From an uncultured Eubacterium sp. (GTDB taxonomy: Bacteria; Bacillota; Clostridia; Lachnospirales; Lachnospiraceae), in assembly GCA_900550135.1 (NCBI GenBank), contig URQO01000004.1:1-64000 (forward strand): a stretch of DNA of 64,000 bases, given 5' to 3'. The notes under the pieces were generated by a model. That model did not search any database. It saw nothing but the letters and a program-made list of their open reading frames with translations, and was not told where the DNA came from. The stretch's first letter is position 1. Each line of letters begins with the position of its first letter. Position numbers and translations under genes: made by a program. Positions 46,455 through 55,930 of this stretch are shown piece after piece.

Positions 46455-49295
46455 ATGGCAGCTAAAAAGAAATATATAAAAATACGAGGTGCAAATGAGC
46501 ACAATCTTAAAAATATAGACATAGATATTCCAAGAGATGAGTTTACGGTTATTACCGGATTAAGTGGTTCCGGAAAGTCATCATTGGCATTTGATACTAT
46601 TTATGCTGAAGGTCAGAGAAGATATATGGAGTCATTGTCTTCGTATGCCAGACAGTTTTTAGGTCAAATGGAAAAACCTCAGGTGGAAAGTATAGAAGGT
46701 TTGCCACCGGCTATTTCAATAGATCAAAAGTCAACAAACAGAAATCCGCGTTCAACAGTGGGGACAGTTACAGAAATATATGATTATATGCGACTACTTT
46801 ATGCAAGAGCAGGTGTGCCACATTGTCCAAAGTGTGGTAAAGAAATCAAGAAACAGTCTGTAGATGAAATTGTGGATAGAGTGATGTCTCTTGCTGAACG
46901 TACAAAGTTTCAGGTGCTTGCCCCTATTGTACGTGGTAAAAAAGGTCGCCACGAAAAGGTATTTGAAAGTGCAAAGAAAAGTGGTTATGTTCGTGTAATT
47001 GTTGATGGCAATATGTATGATTTGTCAGAAGATATTACACTTGATAAAAACATAAAGCACAGCATAGAGATTGTAGTAGACAGACTAAGTATACGTGAAG
47101 GCATTGAAAAACGTCTGACAGATTCTATTGAAAATGCATTGAAGCTGGGCAATGGATTGGTGAATATTGATGTGATTGGTGGAGATACGATTACATTCAG
47201 TCAGAACTTTGCATGCGTAGATTGTGGAGTCAGCATTGACGAAATCCAGCCAAGAAGTTTCTCATTTAACAACCCGTTTGGTGCATGTCCTGACTGTTAT
47301 GGTTTGGGCTACAAGATGGAGTTTGATGTCGATTTGATGATACCAGACAAAAGTCTTAGCATAAATGAAGGTGCAATAGTCGTACTTGGATGGCAAAGTG
47401 CCAATGACAAAAAGAGTTTTACCAATGCTATCTTGCAGGCTCTTTGTAAAAAATACAAGTTTGATTTGGACACACCTTTTGAAGATTATTCTGACAATAT
47501 AAAGGATATTTTGATAAACGGAACCCACGGGGAAAGTGTGTCTGTTCATTATACCGGACAGCGTGGCCAGGGTGTGTATGACATCGCTTTTGAGGGACTT
47601 GTAAGAAATGTGGAAAGACGTTACAGAGAGACAAGTGCTGAGTCAACAAAGGCAGAGTATGAGTCATATATGCGTATTACTCCATGTAAGACTTGTGGAG
47701 GTCAACGACTAAAAAAAGAATCATTGGCAGTAACCATTGGCCACAAGAATATTATTGATATGACAGAAATGTCTGTGCGGGATTTGAGAAAATATTTAGA
47801 CCAGCTGGAACTTACACCTACACAGCTTGCTATTGGAAAGGAAATCTTAAAGGAAATAAAAGGCAGATTACAGTTTTTAATTGATGTAGGGCTGGATTAT
47901 CTAAATCTTGCGAGAGCAACAGGAACATTATCAGGTGGTGAAGCACAGAGAATACGACTTGCCACACAGATTGGTTCAGGTCTGGTTGGAGTGGCATATA
48001 TTATGGATGAGCCAAGTATTGGACTACATCAGAATGATAATGAAAAATTATTAAAGACATTAAAGCATCTAAGAGATTTAGGCAACACTCTTGTAGTTGT
48101 AGAACATGATGAAGACACAATGCTGGAAGCTGATTACGTAGTGGATATTGGTCCGAGAGCAGGTGAACATGGTGGAGAGGTTGTTGCAACAGGTACGGCA
48201 GCCCAGATTATGAGAAATAAGAAGTCCATTACAGGTCAATATCTTAGTGGAAAGTTAAAAGTACCTGTTCCGGAAAAACGTAGAAAGCCTACAGGATTTA
48301 TTACAATAAAAGGTGCAAAAGAAAATAATCTTAAAAATATTGATGTAAAGGTGCCACTGGGAGTATTTACATGTGTAACCGGAGTGTCAGGATCAGGTAA
48401 GAGTTCTTTGGTAAATGAGATTATTTACAAAAGTCTTGCCAGAGAACTGAACAGAGCAAGAACAATACCGGGCAAGTATAACAAAATAGAGGGAACAGAA
48501 CAGCTTGACAAGATTATCAATATTGATCAGTCACCAATAGGAAGAACACCTAGAAGTAATCCTGCCACATACACAGGTATGTTTGATATGATTAGGGATT
48601 TGTTTGCTTCAACTATGGATGCAAAAGAGCGTGGTTACAAAAAAGGACGTTTTAGTTTTAATGTAAAAGGTGGACGTTGTGAGGCATGCTCAGGTGACGG
48701 TATTTTGAAGGTAGAGATGCATTTCCTTCCGGATGTATATGTGCCATGTGAAGTATGTGGTGGAAAGCGCTACAACAGAGAGACTCTTGAGGTTAAATAT
48801 AAAGGTAAAAATATTTATGATGTTCTTGAGATGACAGTTGAAGAGGCTAAGGAATTTTTTAAGAATGTTCCAAGAATTTATAATAAGGTTAAGACTTTAT
48901 ATGATGTAGGATTGGGATATATTAAATTGGGACAGCCTAGTACACAGTTGTCAGGTGGTGAGGCACAGCGTATAAAGCTGGCTACAGAGTTAAGTCGTAG
49001 AAGTACCGGTAAAACAATTTATGTACTTGATGAACCAACAACGGGCCTTCATTTTGCAGATGTACACAAACTGGTTGAGATTTTGCAAAGATTGACAGAC
49101 GAGGGAAACACCATTTTGGTAATTGAGCATAACCTGGATGTAATAAAAGCAGCAGATTACATTATAGACATGGGACCGGATGGTGGTGACCGTGGTGGAA
49201 CAGTAGTAGTTGCCGGCACCCCTGAACAGGTGGCAGAGCATCCTACAAGCTACACTGCCAAGTTTGTAAAACAGAAGCTGGAAGAGGCAGAATAG
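46455..49295 (+). CDS. uvrA: Excinuclease ABC subunit UvrA
   Basis: 946 residues, normal length. Two ABC ATPase modules, each with an intact Walker A (GLSGSGKSS near 35 and GVSGSGKSS near 643) and signature ([24 protein letters not shown]). Zinc-finger cysteines lie in CPKCGKEIK and [12 protein letters not shown] with later CEVCGGKRY. It recognises damaged DNA and loads UvrB. It is 104 bases downstream of uvrB, probably in the same SOS-controlled operon. Confidence 0.98.
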   Translation: MAAKKKYIKIRGANEHNLKNIDIDIPRDEFTVITGLSGSGKSSLAFDTIYAEGQRRYMESLSSYARQFLGQMEKPQVESIEGLPPAISIDQKSTNRNPRSTVGTVTEIYDYMRLLYARAGVPHCPKCGKEIKKQSVDEIVDRVMSLAERTKFQVLAPIVRGKKGRHEKVFESAKKSGYVRVIVDGNMYDLSEDITLDKNIKHSIEIVVDRLSIREGIEKRLTDSIENALKLGNGLVNIDVIGGDTITFSQNFACVDCGVSIDEIQPRSFSFNNPFGACPDCYGLGYKMEFDVDLMIPDKSLSINEGAIVVLGWQSANDKKSFTNAILQALCKKYKFDLDTPFEDYSDNIKDILINGTHGESVSVHYTGQRGQGVYDIAFEGLVRNVERRYRETSAESTKAEYESYMRITPCKTCGGQRLKKESLAVTIGHKNIIDMTEMSVRDLRKYLDQLELTPTQLAIGKEILKEIKGRLQFLIDVGLDYLNLARATGTLSGGEAQRIRLATQIGSGLVGVAYIMDEPSIGLHQNDNEKLLKTLKHLRDLGNTLVVVEHDEDTMLEADYVVDIGPRAGEHGGEVVATGTAAQIMRNKKSITGQYLSGKLKVPVPEKRRKPTGFITIKGAKENNLKNIDVKVPLGVFTCVTGVSGSGKSSLVNEIIYKSLARELNRARTIPGKYNKIEGTEQLDKIINIDQSPIGRTPRSNPATYTGMFDMIRDLFASTMDAKERGYKKGRFSFNVKGGRCEACSGDGILKVEMHFLPDVYVPCEVCGGKRYNRETLEVKYKGKNIYDVLEMTVEEAKEFFKNVPRIYNKVKTLYDVGLGYIKLGQPSTQLSGGEAQRIKLATELSRRSTGKTIYVLDEPTTGLHFADVHKLVEILQRLTDEGNTILVIEHNLDVIKAADYIIDMGPDGGDRGGTVVVAGTPEQVAEHPTSYTAKFVKQKLEEAE

Positions 49296-49410
49296 TCATT
49301 TTGAATAAGAAAACGATTCATAAAAATGTTTAAATAAAAATAGTTTTATGCAACTTCAATAAAGATTAAAAAATTGACAAAAAAGCCTTTAAAACCAGGG
49401 AAAAACATGA

Positions 49411-49888
49411 TATATTCTAGGTACAAAGTAAATAAGAAATAAATACCTAAAAGGACTTCTACAATACATTTAAAAACCAATTTGTTATTGGATGTCGACC
49501 CGATAGCAACAGTATCGAAGATTTAAGGTGAAAGGAGTTTTACCCAGTGATATCTACTGACATGGCAATCAACGGAAGATTGTTTTAGTAGTAATTATTG
49601 GATAAGATGTTACAAAGAAACGGAAAGGACAGGAAGTGTTCAAAACGAAGGTTCGATGAGTCATAGCATCTTATGGTTAAAGTAGATAAAGAAGTAAAAG
49701 CGGGACAAATGGATAGGAACAAGTTATATACTCAGCAGTCCAGATTGATATGGAGAGTATAAAAAGTTCAGAGAAGATTCAGAAGATTAAAAAGTACCTG
49801 CGGTTGAGAATGGGATTGTAAAGTCAGGGTATTAAAATAGTGGAGCATCTGTTATATGAAATGTGTAGCAGGTGCTTCTTTTATGTTT
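49411..49888 (+). ncRNA. Candidate structured non-coding RNA between uvrA and guaA
   Basis: This gap contains no convincing gene but many ordered hairpins on the + strand. They are ccaat/attgg (49477-49491), cgata/tatcg (49501-49517), ggtgaaa/ttttacc (49527-49544), a two-part stem ctactga..caatc / gattg..ttagtag (49554-49591), a long-range 8-bp pair ataagatg (49602) / catcttat (49667), and a final 10-bp stem (49842-49878) ending in cttctttta, terminator-like. A possible extended -10 (tgatatatt) lies at 49409. No tmRNA, 6S, RNase P, T-box or purine-riboswitch signature seen. Family unknown. Confidence 0.4.
49842..49888 (+). terminator. Terminator of the candidate ncRNA
   Basis: Ten-pair stem ggagcatctg / caggtgcttc (two G-U pairs) with a 17-base loop, followed by a T-rich tract. 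Confidence 0.6.
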
Positions 49889-49956
49889 GTATCGGCATAT
49901 GCTTGATAGGAAAATATTTTTGAACTTACAAAGTAATTTTCTTCATCAGAACTTAC

Positions 49957-49985
49957 TTGTACATTTAGGCAGAATAGAGTAAAAT
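49957..49985 (+). promoter_or_regulatory. Promoter of guaA
   Basis: TTGTAC (49957-49962), 17-bp spacer, TAAAAT (49980-49985). It lies about 50 bases before the start, so no riboswitch intervenes. Confidence 0.65.
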
Positions 49986-50034
49986 AACAGAAGTGCAGGT
50001 ATTTTTTCTGCAAAACGTATATACAGGAGGAAAC

Positions 50035-51579
50035 ATGGATAGAGAGTTAGTTATCGTAATAGATTTCGGTGGACAGTACAACCAGCTTGTTGCAAGACGA
50101 GTGCGTGAGTGCAACGTTTACTGTGAAATTTATTCATATAAAACAGATATCGAAAAGATAAAAGAAATGAATCCTAAGGGAATCATTTTAACTGGTGGAC
50201 CAAACAGCTGTTATGAAGAAGGTGCACCAACTTACACTAAAGAGTTGTTTGAACTTGGAATTCCTGTACTTGGATTATGCTATGGAGCACAGTTGATGCA
50301 GCATATCCTTGGTGGAAAAGTTGAAAAAGCTCCGGTAAGAGAATACGGAAAAACAGAAGTACATGTAGATACAACTTCGAAATTATTTACAGGTATTGAA
50401 GAAGACACGGTATGTTGGATGAGTCATTTTGACTATATTTCACAGGCCGCACCTGGATTTAAGATTACAGGACACACAAGTGATTGCCCTGTAGCAGTAG
50501 CTGAATGCGAGGAAAAGAAACTTTATGCAATACAGTTCCATCCTGAGGTACTTCACACAGTACGTGGAAAAGAAATTTTAAGCAACTATGTATACAATGT
50601 ATGTGGATGTGCCGGTGACTGGAAGATGGATTCATTTGTTGAAAATTCAATTAGGGCAATCCGTGAAAAAGTAGGCGACGGAAAAGTTCTCTGCGCATTG
50701 TCAGGTGGTGTTGATTCATCAGTGGCAGCAGTACTTTTAGCAAAGGCAATTGGAAATCAGCTTACATGTGTATTTGTAGACCATGGTCTTTTAAGAAAAA
50801 ATGAAGGCGATGAAGTTGAGGCAGTATTTGGTCCTGATGGAGATTACGACTTAAACTTTATCCGTGTAAATGCCCAGGACAGATTTTATGAGAAGTTGGC
50901 AGGAGTTGAAGAGCCTGAAGCAAAGCGTAAAATAATTGGAGAAGAATTCATCCGTGTATTTGAAGAAGAAGCAAAGAAAATTGGAGCTGTTGACTATTTG
51001 GTTCAGGGAACAATTTATCCTGACGTAGTAGAAAGTGGTCTTGGCGGAGAATCAGCAGTAATCAAATCACACCACAACGTAGGTGGATTGCCTGACTATG
51101 TTGATTTTAAGGAGATTATCGAGCCACTTCGCGATTTGTTCAAGGACGAAGTTCGTAAGGCTGGACTTGAACTTGGAATACCTGAGTACTTAGTATTCCG
51201 TCAGCCATTCCCAGGTCCGGGACTTGGAATCAGAATCATTGGCGAAGTAACAGCCGAAAAAGTAAAAATCGTTCAGGATGCAGATGCAATCTATCGTGAA
51301 GAAATTGCAAACGCAGGACTTGATAAAGAAATAAACCAGTACTTTGCAGCATTAACAAATATGCGTTCAGTAGGTGTAATGGGCGACGAGCGAACATATG
51401 ACTATGCAGTAGCCCTCAGAGCTGTAAAGACAATTGACTTTATGACAGCCGAATCTGCTGAAATACCATACGAAGTATTGAACAAGGTAATGAACAGAAT
51501 AATAAACGAGGTGAAAGGAGTCAATCGAGTAATGTACGATTTGACAAGTAAGCCACCTGGAACTATAGAGTTTGAATAG
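50035..51579 (+). CDS. guaA: GMP synthase (glutamine-hydrolysing)
   Basis: 514 residues from ATG 50035 (AGGAGG at 50025). Converts XMP to GMP. The glutaminase domain has GLCYGAQLM (catalytic Cys near 85) and FHPE; the synthase domain has the PP-loop [14 protein letters not shown] and the C-terminal dimerisation domain ending KPPGTIEFE. Its last codons are the insertion target of the mobile element that follows; the att copy keeps the reading frame and stop intact. Confidence 0.98.
   Translation: MDRELVIVIDFGGQYNQLVARRVRECNVYCEIYSYKTDIEKIKEMNPKGIILTGGPNSCYEEGAPTYTKELFELGIPVLGLCYGAQLMQHILGGKVEKAPVREYGKTEVHVDTTSKLFTGIEEDTVCWMSHFDYISQAAPGFKITGHTSDCPVAVAECEEKKLYAIQFHPEVLHTVRGKEILSNYVYNVCGCAGDWKMDSFVENSIRAIREKVGDGKVLCALSGGVDSSVAAVLLAKAIGNQLTCVFVDHGLLRKNEGDEVEAVFGPDGDYDLNFIRVNAQDRFYEKLAGVEEPEAKRKIIGEEFIRVFEEEAKKIGAVDYLVQGTIYPDVVESGLGGESAVIKSHHNVGGLPDYVDFKEIIEPLRDLFKDEVRKAGLELGIPEYLVFRQPFPGPGLGIRIIGEVTAEKVKIVQDADAIYREEIANAGLDKEINQYFAALTNMRSVGVMGDERTYDYAVALRAVKTIDFMTAESAEIPYEVLNKVMNRIINEVKGVNRVMYDLTSKPPGTIEFE
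51568..51579 (+). other. attL at the 3' end of guaA
   Basis: gagtttgaat at 51568-51577 includes the last three codons of guaA and recurs at 62564-62573. Similarity continues as a gapped gaca/gatg, caaaaat. A tyrosine integrase gene lies just inside. Confidence 0.65.
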
Positions 51580-51636
51580 ACACAAAAATCCCACAATGCC
51601 TTTATTTATGGGCATTGTGAGAGGTAGTGATTATAT

Positions 51637-51658
51637 CGTGGCAACGATATGGCAACAC
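51637..51658. other. Left arm-type integrase site pair
   Basis: Two tggcaac copies in direct orientation (gtggcaac ga tatggcaacac), starting 69 bases inside attL. The right-end copy at 62441 is identical at 20 of 22 positions. Confidence 0.5.
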
Positions 51659-51686
51659 TAAAACAATTTACCCATATGTATAAATG

Positions 51687-51727
51687 AAAAAACCTTACTG
51701 ATTTTGAGGAGTCAGTAAGGTTTTTTT
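51687..51727. terminator. Terminator at the left end of the element
   Basis: Stem aaaaccttactga / tcagtaaggtttt with A and T runs on either side, so it can act in both directions. On the minus strand it ends the repressor gene. A separate cacaatgcc/ggcattgtg hairpin at 51592-51619 follows guaA. Confidence 0.75.
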
Positions 51728-51735
51728 ATGCTCTT

Positions 51736-52197
51736 TTATAAATCAATTAGTTTATGATATCCGTGAGTATTAGCCGGATAGTTGTATCTCCAATTATCGT
51801 ATTCTTCCTTGGAGATTTCTCCGGTATCAAGCTTGGACTTCATCTTTGCCCAGGACTTTGCCTCATGACCTAAAGCGTCGTGGATGGCACCTAAATCAAG
51901 GGTAACATGACTTCCTTCCTGTCTGACGGATATACCATAAATATCTTCAAGAGTGAACAGAAGCTGCATAATTCCCACATGAGTATCAATGTCAGGAACA
52001 TTAATGGCCGCAGGAGAAACTTCCAAAATGGAAGAAAGAGTTTCAATCAAATCATCCTTGGGAACACGTTTCTCTGCTTCATATTGAGCCATGCGGATAT
52101 CAGCAGTACTTTCCTTAAAACCTAACTGAACTCCCAATTCCTTTTGAGTTAAACCTTTACGCTTGCGAAAGGTTCTAATTCTTTCACCAATTGCCAT
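51736..52197 (-). CDS. XRE-family repressor of mobile element 1
   Basis: 153 residues from the start at 52197, which follows GGAGGT. HTH at about 5-60 (IRTFRKRKGLTQKELGVQLG, then MAQYEAEKRVPKDDLIETLS). The C-terminal part ends with SKEEYDNWRYNYP, similar to the ISEETYLLWQAKYL stretch of the element 2 repressor at 62751. It is divergent from excisionase and probably represses it through the cttaaac/gtttaag sites between them. Confidence 0.85.
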   Translation of the reverse strand: MAIGERIRTFRKRKGLTQKELGVQLGFKESTADIRMAQYEAEKRVPKDDLIETLSSILEVSPAAINVPDIDTHVGIMQLLFTLEDIYGISVRQEGSHVTLDLGAIHDALGHEAKSWAKMKSKLDTGEISKEEYDNWRYNYPANTHGYHKLIDL

Positions 52198-52297
52198 AAC
52201 AAACCTCCAATTTAACATAAAAATTCCCAATGCGAGATAACTTAAACAAATTCGCTATGGTTAGTATAACATAGGTAAAAATATATATCAAGAAAAA

Positions 52298-52382
52298 CTT
52301 AAACAAAAAAAGTTAATTTTTCTATTGACTTAAACTAAAAAGTTTAATATAATGCACATTATCTTAAACAAATATGTTTAAG
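52298..52382. promoter_or_regulatory. Excisionase promoter with repressor operators (element 1)
   Basis: TTGACT (52325-52330), 17-bp spacer, TATAAT (52348-52353). Operator-like palindromes with half-sites ttaaac/gttta lie at 52298, within the spacer at 52328-52347, and downstream at 52363-52382 (cttaaac-N6-gtttaag, perfect). A single half-site lies at 52241. A repressor here would cover the promoter. Confidence 0.75.
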
Positions 52383-52407
52383 AAATATAATGAAGGAGGA
52401 AAAAATC

Positions 52408-52587
52408 ATGGAAAAGAACTTTATGACAGTCGACGATGTTGCAGAAGAACTTTCTGTTTCAAAGTCCAAGGCTTACAAGATTGTAAGACAGCTTAATAAG
52501 GAACTGGAAGAAAAAGGCATCATCACGGTAGCAGGACGTGTCTGTACTTCTTATTTCAGAAAAAAAGTAATGTACAGCGGTGATTAG
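52408..52587 (+). CDS. Excisionase-like DNA-binding protein of element 1
   Basis: 59 residues from ATG 52408; AAGGAGG at 52393 shows that an in-frame ATG at 52390 is not used. A helix-turn-helix (MTVDDVAEELSVSKSKAYKI) is followed by a short strand. This small HTH type precedes the integrase in many clostridial elements and directs excision. Its element 2 homolog shows the same pattern. Confidence 0.82.
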   Translation: MEKNFMTVDDVAEELSVSKSKAYKIVRQLNKELEEKGIITVAGRVCTSYFRKKVMYSGD

Positions 52588-52616
52588 AAAATATTTATTA
52601 AAGGAAGGTGATGAAC

Positions 52617-53693
52617 ATGAGCGTTTATTCTTACATGGCAAATAATAGGAAAAAGTGGAGAGCTGTTTATCGCTATACGGACTTTACCGGAAAAAGAAGA
52701 CAAACACAGAAAAGAGGCTTCAACACAAAAAGAGAAGCGGAGTTTTGGCTTGAAAATAAGAAGAAAGCCGAAAACGGACAATTGAACATGACATTTGGAA
52801 GTTTTTATGAAATCTACGAAAGAGACAAGAAGGCAAGGGTAAAGGAAACCACCTTTGAGACAAAATCATATGTGGTAAGAGATAAAATCCTTCCTTACTT
52901 TAAGGACAGAAGAATGGATGAGATTAAACCAAAGGATGTAATGGAGTGGCAGAATGAACTGCTTAATTACAGGAATGAAAAGGGAGAGCCTTATTCATCA
53001 GGTTACTTAAGAACAATTCACGCACAGCTTAGCGCAATATTTAATTTTGCAAAAAGATATTATGGGCTATCCACAAATCCTGCAGCAATAGTCGGGACAA
53101 TGAAAAATGACGTTGAAAAGGAAGTGGAAATCTGGACAAAGGAAGAATACCTGAAGTTTTCGGAAGCAGTCATGGACAAGCCATTATCGTTTTATGCATT
53201 TGAAGTATTGTACTGGACAGGTGTCAGGGAAGGAGAACTACTGGCACTTACTCCGGCAGATTTTGATTTTGAAAATAACACAATGAGAATCAACAAGAAT
53301 TATCAGAAGGTAAAGGGACGTGAAATCATTACTTCTCCAAAGACAAAAAAGAGTAACAGGGTGGTGAAGATTCCACAGTTTCTGGCAGATGAGATTAAGG
53401 ATTACATGAAATGCTTTTATGACCTGAAGCCTGACCAGAGACTTTTCTTTAAGTCAAAAGGGTATCTTGGACACGAAATAACAAGAGGTTCCAAGAAGGC
53501 AGGAATTAAGAGAATCAACATACACGCCCTTAGACATTCACACATTTCACTGCTTATGGACAGAGGATTTTCAGCACTTGACATAGCTGAAAGGGTAGGG
53601 CATGAAGCAATCAGCATTACTTACAAATATGCCCACATGTATCCAAACAAGCAGGATGAAATGGCAAGAAAACTTGAAGAGGAAAGGAGTTAG
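52617..53693 (+). CDS. Tyrosine recombinase (integrase) of element 1
   Basis: 358 residues from ATG 52617 (AAGGAAGG 9 bases upstream). An N-terminal arm-binding domain (WRAVYRYTDFTGKRRQTQKR) is followed by a SAM-like core-binding domain and a catalytic domain with Arg in YWTGVREGELLAL, HALRHSHIS (His-x-x-Arg), GHEAISITYKYAHMYP (His and the nucleophilic Tyr). All catalytic residues are present, so it should be active. It inserts the element at the end of guaA. Confidence 0.95.
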   Translation: MSVYSYMANNRKKWRAVYRYTDFTGKRRQTQKRGFNTKREAEFWLENKKKAENGQLNMTFGSFYEIYERDKKARVKETTFETKSYVVRDKILPYFKDRRMDEIKPKDVMEWQNELLNYRNEKGEPYSSGYLRTIHAQLSAIFNFAKRYYGLSTNPAAIVGTMKNDVEKEVEIWTKEEYLKFSEAVMDKPLSFYAFEVLYWTGVREGELLALTPADFDFENNTMRINKNYQKVKGREIITSPKTKKSNRVVKIPQFLADEIKDYMKCFYDLKPDQRLFFKSKGYLGHEITRGSKKAGIKRINIHALRHSHISLLMDRGFSALDIAERVGHEAISITYKYAHMYPNKQDEMARKLEEERS

Positions 53694-53698
53694 GAATA

Positions 53699-54028
53699 AT
53701 GGAAAAATCATTGGACAGTCACGGTCGTTGGAGAAATAAGATAGTAGCCTTCAGGGTTTCTGAGGAAGAGGCAAGAATCATTGATGACAAGGTTTCCCTG
53801 TCAGGACTGACAAAGCAGGAATACATTATCCGCAGGCTGTGTGAAAAGAAAATTGTGGTAAATGGAAATCCAAAGGTTTACATTGCCTTAAAAAACAGAC
53901 TTAATGACGTGTATGAGGAGTTAAAAAGAATTACAAGTGCAGGTGAGGTTGATGATGTTTTGTTAGAGGTAATTGAACTAATCGGTGTTACCATGAACGG
54001 AATGAAGGAGGATAAGAATAATGAATAA
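53699..54028 (+). CDS. MobC-like mobilization accessory protein
   Basis: 109 residues. N-terminal ribbon-helix-helix-like part (KIVAFRVSEEEARIIDDKVS, then GLTKQEYIIRRLCEK) and a helical C-terminus. Proteins of this kind help a relaxase load at oriT. Directly after the integrase and overlapping the helicase gene by 8 bases. Confidence 0.7.
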   Translation: MEKSLDSHGRWRNKIVAFRVSEEEARIIDDKVSLSGLTKQEYIIRRLCEKKIVVNGNPKVYIALKNRLNDVYEELKRITSAGEVDDVLLEVIELIGVTMNGMKEDKNNE

Positions 54029-55139
54029 TAAAACAACAGTGGCCGCCCTTAACGTATCTGTTGGCGCAGATAACGGGCAGTCACCAAGTGTTACCAAACA
54101 CAGTAACAGTATAACAGATAATAATTGTGTTCGCAATTTGCAATCCACCGGTACCCCGGTGGGTGAAAATCTGGAAACAGTATCAATGGAAGAACTTTAT
54201 GACACGGTATATCCGATTAAGAAGCCCTTGGTTGAGGATCTGATTTACAACGGAGTGTATCTGTTTGTCGGTGCACCAAAGGTTGGAAAGTCGTTCTTAA
54301 TGGCTGAAATAGGTTTCTGTGTAAGTGCAGGAATTGACCTTTGGGGGCATAAGACCAATCAGGGAACAGTGCTGTATCTGGCACTGGAAGATGATTATGC
54401 AAGACTTCAACAGAGACTTTCAAGAATGTTTGGAATTGATGTGGCAGAGCATTTTTACTTCGCCACACGTTCCAAAAATCTCAATGAAGGTCTGGAAGAA
54501 CAGCTTAAAGAGTTTCTTGTGGCGCATGCTGATACAAGACTTGTAATAATTGACACACTTCAGAAAATCAAGGAAATAAGTGGAGATAAATTCAGTTACG
54601 CAAACGATTATGACATCATTACAAAGCTAAAACACTTTGCTGATGAACATAACATTTGCATTCTGGTGGTTCATCACACAAGAAAGATGGATTCATCAGA
54701 TGCCTTTGAAATGATATCGGGAACAAACGGACTGCTTGGTGCAGCTGACGGAGCTTTCATCATGCAGAAGGAAAAAAGAACTGACCTAAAGGCTACCGTT
54801 GACATAACAGGAAGAGACCAACAGGACCAGAAACTTTATCTTAAGTTTGAACCTGAGTTGTGTTTGTGGAAATTTGAAAAGGCTGAAACAGAGCTGTGGA
54901 AAGAGCCGGAAGATAAAGTACTTTCTGCTGTTAATACATATCTGATGGAAGCAGGATGTTTTCAAGGAACGGCAAGTGAACTGATGGATAAGATACAGGA
55001 GATTAATTTAGTTCCGAATCAGCTGACCAGACAGTTAAACATTAAGGCAGGAAGGCTGTATGAGGATTATGGCATCAGGTATGACAATAAGCGTTGTCAC
55101 GATGGCAGAATCATAACATTGGAATATGAAAAAGAGTAA
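54021..55139 (+). CDS. RepA-type AAA (RecA-fold) helicase
   Basis: 372 residues. Walker A GAPKVGKSFL (about 80), Walker B RLVIIDTLQKIKE (about 170), and ILVVHHTRK near 215, the layout of hexameric RepA-like helicases (AAA_25). C-terminal about 100 residues look like a small winged-helix region. Likely supports replication of the excised circle, perhaps from the palindromic region that follows. Confidence 0.85.
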   Translation: MNNKTTVAALNVSVGADNGQSPSVTKHSNSITDNNCVRNLQSTGTPVGENLETVSMEELYDTVYPIKKPLVEDLIYNGVYLFVGAPKVGKSFLMAEIGFCVSAGIDLWGHKTNQGTVLYLALEDDYARLQQRLSRMFGIDVAEHFYFATRSKNLNEGLEEQLKEFLVAHADTRLVIIDTLQKIKEISGDKFSYANDYDIITKLKHFADEHNICILVVHHTRKMDSSDAFEMISGTNGLLGAADGAFIMQKEKRTDLKATVDITGRDQQDQKLYLKFEPELCLWKFEKAETELWKEPEDKVLSAVNTYLMEAGCFQGTASELMDKIQEINLVPNQLTRQLNIKAGRLYEDYGIRYDNKRCHDGRIITLEYEKE

Positions 55140-55151
55140 AGTGTGACGATG

Positions 55152-55214
55152 GTGTCGATGGTGACGATGTTTTATGGTACGTAAATCATCGTCACAACCG
55201 TCACGCATCGACAC
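55152..55214. repeat. Long inverted repeat after the RepA helicase gene
   Basis: gtgtcgatg gtgacgatg (55152-55169) pairs with catcgtcac (55187-55195) and, after a 10-base insert, catcgacac (55206-55214): 18 paired bases. Tandem gacgatg/gtcgatg units are also repeated before it (55145-55169). It could be a single-strand or double-strand origin, or a terminator. Confidence 0.65.
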
Positions 55215-55250
55215 GGAACAAGATTGATTAAAGAATAGAGAGGTTTGAAA

Positions 55251-55496
55251 ATGAGCAAAAACAGAATGATAAGCAATGAATTAATGATGGCTTTGATTAA
55301 GTATCATGTATTAGACATGAAAGATAATGAAGAAATTAATAATCTTATAATTTCTGAATTGGAAGAAAAACTAAGCAAGATGTCAAGGCACGAGGATTAC
55401 ACAAAAAGTAAAATGGCACCCACAAAAGAAGAGAGGGAAGAGTACAGAGAGAAATATCTTGACACCGTTGGAATGCACCGGGACTTTAGATGGTAG
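55251..55496 (+). CDS. Small hypothetical protein of element 1
   Basis: 81 residues from ATG 55251, with AGAGAGG 8 bases upstream. Predicted mostly helical and charged (KEEREEYREKYLDTVGMHRDFRW at the end). No family recognised. Position between the replication and mobilization genes suggests an accessory role. Confidence 0.55.
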   Translation: MSKNRMISNELMMALIKYHVLDMKDNEEINNLIISELEEKLSKMSRHEDYTKSKMAPTKEEREEYREKYLDTVGMHRDFRW

Positions 55497-55540
55497 TAAC
55501 AGCTTGCAACATAAATAGGTTTCTTGTTGATAATATTAAT

Positions 55541-55895
55541 ACCTGCAAGTGACACTTGCAGGTTAAAGAATAATCAGGGAGAACCAAAAAGGATTGGTTA
55601 CAGTTAAAAGTTAGTGACATCATGTCACTAAGAACCGCGGGACCCGGAGTCCCGAGGTTAAACATAATATAGCTGCCATTACAATTACAGCAACCACTAA
55701 ATGCCATTTGACAGGTTATGAGTAAAGCATTGATAGCAGCTATATAAGCCCTCGGCAGAGCCCCCGCAGTTGTGTCTATGACAGAACTGCTAGGGGGTTA
55801 TCAATTATGGCAGAGCCAAATTGATAAGAACCACCCGTTTTCAACAGCCTCGGGCAGACTACTAAAGACTAACAACGTGCAGGTGTCACCGCACG
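55541..55895. other. Palindrome-rich region, probable oriT
   Basis: Six ordered inverted repeats: acctgcaagtg/cacttgcaggt (55541-55563, perfect 11); ttagtgacat/atgtcactaa (55611-55631, perfect 10); aacc..cgggac/gtcccg..ggtt (55633-55659); ccccc gcagtt/aactgc ta ggggg (55761-55797); ttatcaatt..ggc/gcc..aattgataa (55798-55827); cgtgc/gcacg (55876-55895). It lies directly before the MobV relaxase gene, where oriT is expected, and is richer in GC than its surroundings. The nic site was not located. No gene is visible in 55497-55930. Confidence 0.55.
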
Positions 55896-55930
55896 TATCA
55901 AAACAATAAAAGAAAAAAAGGAGTGAGATT

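Noticed and set aside
49673..49762. Short frame reading MVKVDKEVKAGQMDRNKLYT
   Set aside because: No ribosome binding site, about 29 codons, and its sequence coincides with an arm of the long-range RNA stem; treated as part of the RNA candidate.
49296..50034. Known RNA (tmRNA, 6S, RNase P, T-box, purine riboswitch) before guaA
   Set aside because: None of the conserved signatures I know for these are present, and the guaA promoter at 49957 lies after the structured region, so it is not a guaA leader.
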